From UBA647 sp964400545 (GTDB lineage: Bacteria > Acidobacteriota > Aminicenantia > UBA2199), in the NCBI GenBank assembly GCA_964400545.1, contig CAYNUG010000062.1, positions 1-11,660 of the forward strand: a DNA stretch of 11,660 bases. The letters run 5' to 3'. The notes beneath the pieces are model-generated. The model did not search any database. It was not told the DNA's origin and saw only the letters and a program-made list of their open reading frames with translations. Below are positions 8,206 to 11,660 of this stretch, piece by piece (the first letter of the stretch is position 1; the number at the start of each line of letters is the position of its first letter). The position numbers and the translations under genes were made by a program.

Positions 8206-9083
8206 AATATCTCTACCGCCCTGAGTTTTGCCGATCTTGAAGGATTGTTGATCCTGATCTCTTCATCTGTTGGTTTCATCGGGAATGGCTTGATCAGCTT
8301 TACCAGACCTGAATCCTTTAATTTCCTGAACACCGTCTTGATAATTCTGTCCTCAAGTGAATGGAAAGTAAGGAAAACTATCATGGCTCCCTTCTTAAGC
8401 CTACCGGCAAGAGTATCAATAAACTCACTGATCCCTTCCAATTCATCGTTAACATAGATACGTAATGCCTGGAAAACCCTGGCAGCAGGATGTGTTTTTC
8501 CTCTTGCCGGTTTCCACCCGAAAAAATTTTCAGTTATCTTTCTGAGTTGTTCCGATGTCTCGATCTTTTCAAAAAGCCTGCGCTCTATGATCCGCTTTGC
8601 AAAACCCTTTGAATTACGGATCTCTCCATATTTCTCAAAAATATCCGAGAGCTCCTTTTCCCTGAAAGTATTTACAACAGTACGGGCGGATATTCCCTTC
8701 CCAATATCCTTCCTCATATCGAGTATTGAATTCTCGGAATGAGAAAATCCTCTTCCGGCTGATTTTATCTGATACACTGACAGACCAGGGTCAACAAGTA
8801 CCCCTGATATCCTGCTCCATTCGATATCTTCAATATCGAACACACGCGTGAATCGCGTCAGGAAAAATCTGACCCTGTCTCCGTACTTCATCATATTCCT
8901 CTTTGCCATGTTAATACTTTCACTATCTACATCGATCGCAATAAGTTCAGATCCGGGAAACTTGTCCAGGATCATTGAAGCATGCCCGCCCATCCCGACG
9001 GTACAATCAATAAAAATATCCCCCTCTGATCCTTCCAGAACAGAGATTACCTCTTTATTCATTACCGGATAGTGGAAGTTCAT
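8202..9083 (-). CDS. rsmH: 16S rRNA (cytosine-1402-N4)-methyltransferase RsmH (MraW)
   Basis: RsmH methylates N4 of C1402 in the decoding centre of 16S rRNA using S-adenosylmethionine. The 293-residue protein begins with the family's YPVMNKEVISVL (5-16), then the SAM-binding loop DCTVGMGGHA (26-35), the acidic AIDVDSESI (49-57), RGFSHSENSILDMRKD (111-126), VNTFREKELSDIFEKYGE (137-154), HPAARVFQALRIYVNDEL (198-215), FLTFHSLEDRIIK (237-249) and the C-terminal NPSRSAKLRAVE (280-291). Some positions depart from the common form: DPGLS where DLGVS is usual (98-102), LDMRK for LDMRM, and an insertion-like YGEIRNSKGFAKRI. The start lies inside mraZ (29-nt overlap) and was chosen because the PVM motif follows directly; no strong ribosome site is visible. 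Second gene of the dcw operon. Confidence 0.96.
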   Translation of the reverse strand: MNFHYPVMNKEVISVLEGSEGDIFIDCTVGMGGHASMILDKFPGSELIAIDVDSESINMAKRNMMKYGDRVRFFLTRFTRVFDIEDIEWSRISGVLVDPGLSVYQIKSAGRGFSHSENSILDMRKDIGKGISARTVVNTFREKELSDIFEKYGEIRNSKGFAKRIIERRLFEKIETSEQLRKITENFFGWKPARGKTHPAARVFQALRIYVNDELEGISEFIDTLAGRLKKGAMIVFLTFHSLEDRIIKTVFRKLKDSGLVKLIKPFPMKPTDEEIRINNPSRSAKLRAVEIL

Positions 9084-9546
9084 TATTCAGAATTCTCGAG
9101 ATCTCATCCATTTCACCATCTGAGAAACTCTTTTTTGCGTATTTTTCTTCAAACACCTCGCTGTTCCAGATAGCTATATAATCGATCTGCCCGATCATTA
9201 ACACACTATCTTTTAAATTGATCTTCTCTCTCAGATCAGGTGGGATCAATACTCTTCCTTTGGGATCAAGCTCCGACTCCGTACCCCAATATCCCGTGAC
9301 CCTGACAAAATCCTCGATCTTCCTCGTCCGCAATTGTATTTTCCCTATCTTTTGTTCTATAATCTCCCATATATGGAGCGGATAAAAAAGGATATGATCA
9401 TCATTGACAGACGTGAGATAAATATCTTTTCCAAACTGAGTTTCAAGAATATTTCTGTAACGGGAGGGAACAATGATCCTCCCCCTGTCATCTATTTTTA
9501 GGGTATAACTCCCCCTAAATCTCCTGTTTATCCCATTTTGTCCCAT
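9055..9546 (-). CDS. mraZ: Transcriptional regulator MraZ, first gene of the dcw operon
   Basis: MraZ is a DNA-binding protein of the AbrB-like double-barrel type that controls its own operon. The 163-residue product has the two expected copies of the DxxGR motif, DDRGRIIVPSRYR (19-31) and DPKGRVLIPPDLRE (94-107). It is slightly longer than the usual 140-155 residues because nine residues (MGQNGINRR) precede the FRG at which the family normally begins. The ATG at 9546-9544 is the only ordinary start codon available: a TAA closes the frame four codons upstream and no ATG, GTG or TTG occurs before FRG. That start codon lies within the TGGGA repeats of the operator. There is only a weak GGGA as a possible ribosome site. 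The end overlaps rsmH by 29 nt. Confidence 0.95.
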   Translation of the reverse strand: MGQNGINRRFRGSYTLKIDDRGRIIVPSRYRNILETQFGKDIYLTSVNDDHILFYPLHIWEIIEQKIGKIQLRTRKIEDFVRVTGYWGTESELDPKGRVLIPPDLREKINLKDSVLMIGQIDYIAIWNSEVFEEKYAKKSFSDGEMDEISRILNNELPLSGNE

Positions 9547-9555
9547 TTTATCCCA
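9531..9555 (-). promoter_or_regulatory. MraZ operator: three TGGGA direct repeats with 10-bp period
   Basis: On the minus strand TGGGA occurs at 9555-9551, 9545-9541 and 9535-9531, each followed by an AT-rich 5-nt spacer (TAAAA, then CAAAA). This equals the operator reported for E. coli MraZ, TGGGN repeats separated by 5 nt. The middle repeat contains the mraZ start codon (aTGGGA), and the third encodes residues 4-5. The array also covers the predicted transcription start. Binding by MraZ would therefore block initiation, which is inference. Confidence 0.85.
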
Positions 9556-9558
9556 TTA

Positions 9559-9588
9559 ATCTTAATATATATATACTTTAAATGTCAA
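9559..9588 (-). promoter_or_regulatory. Predicted sigma70-type promoter of the dcw operon (PmraZ)
   Basis: A perfect TTGACA -35 element lies on the minus strand at 9588-9583. TAAGAT at 9564-9559 is the best -10 candidate, after an 18-bp spacer that is a run of alternating TA. A TATTAA with a 15-bp spacer is an alternative. The preferred -10 places the transcript start near 9553-9551, about 5-8 nt before the mraZ ATG, so the mRNA would be almost leaderless. It is the only promoter I see for the operon. Confidence 0.65.
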
Positions 9589-9589
9589 G

Positions 9590-9645
9590 AAAATTCAAAT
9601 AAAAATCGCTTTTTTCCCAATAAAAAAAATTTTATTAAAAAAAGG
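9590..9645. other. A/T-tract region between the divergent promoters
   Basis: Between the two -35 elements lie A or T runs: A5 at 9601-9605, T6 at 9610-9615, A8 at 9622-9629, T4 at 9630-9633 and A7 at 9637-9643. Their centres are roughly one helical turn apart, which suggests intrinsically curved DNA or an UP-element-like role for both promoters. No gene, terminator or strong hairpin is seen here. The functional role is inference. Confidence 0.4.
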
Positions 9646-9647
9646 TA

Positions 9648-9676
9648 TTGACACCCCACATATAGTGTTTTAAAAT
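9648..9676 (+). promoter_or_regulatory. Predicted sigma70-type promoter of nrdJ
   Basis: TTGACA at 9648-9653 and TAAAAT at 9671-9676 (5 of 6 to TATAAT) are separated by the ideal 17 bp. The predicted transcript start is near 9683, leaving a leader of about 27 nt that includes the ribosome binding site. An NrdR-like box fills the spacer. Confidence 0.8.
9653..9668 (+). promoter_or_regulatory. NrdR box 1 in the nrdJ promoter spacer
   Basis: The 16 bases ACCCCACATATAGTGT match 13 of 16 positions of the NrdR box consensus acaCwAtATaTwGtgt, with a perfect right half (ATATAGTGT). NrdR is the widespread ATP/dATP-sensing repressor of ribonucleotide reductase genes. The box lies between -35 and -10, where binding would occlude RNA polymerase. 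A nrdR gene is not in the window. Confidence 0.7.
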
Positions 9677-9683
9677 TTTTCGG

Positions 9684-9699
9684 TAACTATATGCAAGAG
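9684..9699 (+). promoter_or_regulatory. Weaker NrdR box 2, 31 bp downstream of box 1
   Basis: The stretch TAACTATATGCAAGAG keeps the left half of the NrdR box (aCTATAT) but a poor right half. Its start is exactly 31 bp after that of box 1, leaving a 15-bp gap; tandem NrdR boxes are typically about three helical turns (31-32 bp) apart. The spacing is the main support. It would lie just after the transcript start and touches the nrdJ ribosome site. Confidence 0.5.
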
Positions 9700-9703
9700 G
9701 AGG
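9696..9703 (+). promoter_or_regulatory. Strong ribosome binding site fixing the nrdJ start
   Basis: AGAGGAGG lies 6 nt before the ATG at 9710-9712. Two earlier ATGs (9691, 9706) are in another frame that opens only a 101-codon shadow and lack a suitably placed site, so this element decides the start. Confidence 0.85.
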
Positions 9704-9709
9704 ATATGA

Positions 9710-11660
9710 ATGGAAAATTTTTCAGAAAACGCAATGAAAATACTCAGGGCAAGATATTTCAAAAAAAACTCGGAAGGAGAACTTGCGGAAAAGAAGCCTT
9801 CGGATCTTTTGAAGAGGGTCTCAAAGTATATAGCGAAAGCAGAAACAACCAAAGAAAACGAAAAAAAATGGGAGGAAAAATTCTTCAATGCAATGATGAG
9901 CAGGGATTTTATGCCAAATTCGCCAACACTTACCGGAGCAGACAGAGGTATGTGCCTCTCAGCCTGTTTTGTTCTCCCCATCAAAGATTCACTTGAAAAA
10001 ATATTTGAGACCGTAAAGAATGCCGCTCTCGTTCATAAAGAAGGAGGCGGTACCGGATTTGACTTCTCACTAATACGTCCCCAGGGGAGTTTTGTTAAAA
10101 AAACTCAGGGAATAGCTTCAGGGCCCGTCTCTTTTCTTAAAGTAATTGACGCAGGAACTGAAGCAGTAAAGCAGGGTGGTACAAGACGTGGAGCAAATAT
10201 GGGAGTTCTGAGAGTTGACCACCCGGACATAAAGGAATTCATAACAATGAAAGATGACGGGAAAACGGCATCGAACTTCAACATTTCCGTTGCGATCACT
10301 GCTGATTTTATCGAAGCGGTAAAGAATAAAACAACTTATGACCTGGTAGATCCAAAAAGCGGCGAAGCGGTCGGGAAAATGGATGCAGTTGAAATATTTG
10401 AGTTGATCGTTGATTCGGCATGGAGAACAGGTGACCCGGGTCTTATATTCATTGACAAAGTAAATGAACTAAACCCTACACGCCTGCAAGGTCCCATCAG
10501 GGCTACAAATCCATGCGGGGAACAACCTCTTCACGACTACGAGTCATGTAATCTCGGGTCTATAAATGTTTCTAATTATTTCTCAAATGACAAAGATGAA
10601 GAGTTCAACTGGGAAAGATTTGCAGAAACGATCCGGATGGGTATCAGATTTCTTGATAATGTCATTGATGTCAACAAATACCCGTTAAAGGAGATTGACA
10701 AGATAGCAAAGGGAAACAGAAGGATCGGTCTCGGGATAATGGGATTTGCCGACCTGCTTATAAAAAAAAGGATCAGATACGATACTGATGAAGCACTTGA
10801 GTTCGGTAGAAAAATAGCAACATTCCTGAGAAAAGAAGCGGATAAAGCATCGGAGGATCTTGCAAGAGAGAGAGGTAATTTCCCAAATATAGATCAATCC
10901 ATTTACAAAGGGAAGGCAATGAGGAATGCAGCCGTTCTGACCATCGCCCCCACAGGAACAATATCAAGAATAGCAGGATGTTCATCCAGCATAGAACCTG
11001 TATTCGCATTTAAGATAATTTCAAAGATCCTTGACGGTGAGATAAAGGACTTTCACCCTCTATATCAGGAATGGGAAGAAAATCACGGTGAAGAAGCTAT
11101 ACCCGAATATTTCGTCACGGCTTCTGAGATCTCCCCCACCAGCCATTTGAAGATGCAGGAAGTTTTCCAGCTGAGTGTAGATAGCGCTGTTTCTAAAACA
11201 ATCAATTTCCCGAACGATGCAACCAGAGAAAATATATCTGACGCATACCTCACTGCCTTTGATATGGATGTAAAAGGGATCACAGTTTACAGAGACGGAT
11301 GCCGCGCAAACCAGGTCCTCAATAATATGGCCCAGGAAGGAAAACCGGAACCTCTTGGAAGACCTGACTCGCTGCCATCAATGACACACAAGGTCTCAAC
11401 CGGCTTAGGAAGACTATACATAACTATCTCCCATTTCAACCAGAAACCTTTTGAGGTCTTCTGTTCGATCGGGAAGAGTGGATATTCCACAATGGCAGAT
11501 GCGGAAGCGATCGGCAGACTTACATCTTTGGCACTAAGAAGCGGTATTGCGGCAGAAGCTGTTGTAAGCCAACTGAAGGGTATCGGCGGATCAGAGCCCA
11601 CTTTCCATAACGGAGCACTTATCCAGTCAATTCCAGATGCTATAGCTCAGGCTCTTGAAC
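9710..11660 (+). CDS. nrdJ: Vitamin B12-dependent (class II) ribonucleotide reductase NrdJ (partial, C-terminus beyond window)
   Basis: NrdJ reduces ribonucleotides to deoxyribonucleotides for DNA synthesis, using adenosylcobalamin to make the thiyl radical, so it needs no oxygen. I translated 650 uninterrupted codons to the window edge. The finger-loop motif NPCGE (267-271) holds the radical cysteine C269 with N267 and E271; the redox pair is C86 (SACFVLP, 83-89) and C280 (SCNLGS, 279-284). The 11-residue C269 to C280 spacing matches Thermotoga NrdJ (C322/C333). Other family stretches are EGGGTGFDFS (111-120), QGGTRRGANMG (155-165), IAPTGTIS (412-419) and ITVYRDG (524-530). A TSCPD-type domain follows (about 556-650). 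There is no N-terminal ATP-cone and no intein in the visible part. It is divergent from the dcw operon and probably under NrdR control. The cysteine-rich tail expected at the C-terminus is outside the window. Confidence 0.96.
   Translation, partial: MENFSENAMKILRARYFKKNSEGELAEKKPSDLLKRVSKYIAKAETTKENEKKWEEKFFNAMMSRDFMPNSPTLTGADRGMCLSACFVLPIKDSLEKIFETVKNAALVHKEGGGTGFDFSLIRPQGSFVKKTQGIASGPVSFLKVIDAGTEAVKQGGTRRGANMGVLRVDHPDIKEFITMKDDGKTASNFNISVAITADFIEAVKNKTTYDLVDPKSGEAVGKMDAVEIFELIVDSAWRTGDPGLIFIDKVNELNPTRLQGPIRATNPCGEQPLHDYESCNLGSINVSNYFSNDKDEEFNWERFAETIRMGIRFLDNVIDVNKYPLKEIDKIAKGNRRIGLGIMGFADLLIKKRIRYDTDEALEFGRKIATFLRKEADKASEDLARERGNFPNIDQSIYKGKAMRNAAVLTIAPTGTISRIAGCSSSIEPVFAFKIISKILDGEIKDFHPLYQEWEENHGEEAIPEYFVTASEISPTSHLKMQEVFQLSVDSAVSKTINFPNDATRENISDAYLTAFDMDVKGITVYRDGCRANQVLNNMAQEGKPEPLGRPDSLPSMTHKVSTGLGRLYITISHFNQKPFEVFCSIGKSGYSTMADAEAIGRLTSLALRSGIAAEAVVSQLKGIGGSEPTFHNGALIQSIPDAIAQALE

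Noticed and set aside
9615..9619. A fourth TGGGA on the minus strand upstream of the mraZ promoter
   Set aside because: It lies about 60 bp from the three-repeat array and has no partner at 10-bp spacing, so chance is likelier than a MraZ site.
9591..9645. Poly-A/T runs as a transcription terminator
   Set aside because: There is no GC-rich stem next to the runs, and both flanking genes are transcribed away from the region, so no terminator is expected.
9691..9996. 101-codon plus-strand frame starting at an ATG before nrdJ
   Set aside because: It overlaps nrdJ in another frame, lacks a ribosome site (the AGAGGAGG lies inside it) and its product has no family features, while the nrdJ frame is a continuous known enzyme.
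9710..11660. Possible intein or insertion in nrdJ
   Set aside because: Class II reductases often host inteins, but the frame here runs through the catalytic motifs without interruption and without intein motifs in the visible part.

Overview
The window is an AT-rich bacterial chromosome segment made of two divergent transcription units that share a 163-bp intergenic region (9547-9709). Everything to its left, on the minus strand, is a compact division and cell wall (dcw) operon in the order mraZ, rsmH, ftsL-like, ftsI, murE, murF, murD, ftsW, murC, with murC running off the left edge. Everything to its right, on the plus strand, is one gene: nrdJ, a B12-dependent (class II) ribonucleotide reductase that runs off the right edge.

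The organism is probably a Gram-negative-type bacterium that makes meso-diaminopimelate peptidoglycan, because MurE carries the DNPR specificity motif. A class II reductase suits an anaerobe or facultative organism. Shine-Dalgarno sequences and TTGACA-type promoters are present. The phylum cannot be named from this sequence; an AT-rich candidate phylum or FCB-related lineage is only a guess.

The dcw genes are tightly packed: every junction overlaps or is separated by one base. MraZ is the operon regulator, RsmH modifies 16S rRNA, the FtsL-like protein, the FtsI transpeptidase and the FtsW glycosyltransferase form the septal synthase, and MurC, D, E and F build the UDP-MurNAc-pentapeptide. The canonical slots for mraY (between murF and murD) and murG (between ftsW and murC) are empty. 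Both junctions are sealed by 8-nt gene overlaps, so the two lipid-carrier steps must be encoded elsewhere or be done differently.

The intergenic region holds readable regulation on both sides. On the dcw side there is a TTGACA promoter followed by three TGGGA repeats at exact 10-bp spacing, the known MraZ operator type. The mraZ start codon lies inside the middle repeat, and the mRNA is predicted to be almost leaderless. On the nrdJ side there is a near-consensus promoter with a good NrdR box in its spacer and a weaker second box exactly 31 bp downstream. I see no mobile element, CRISPR array, RNA gene or terminator. The system is a known type; what stands out is the gene content and the regulatory layout.
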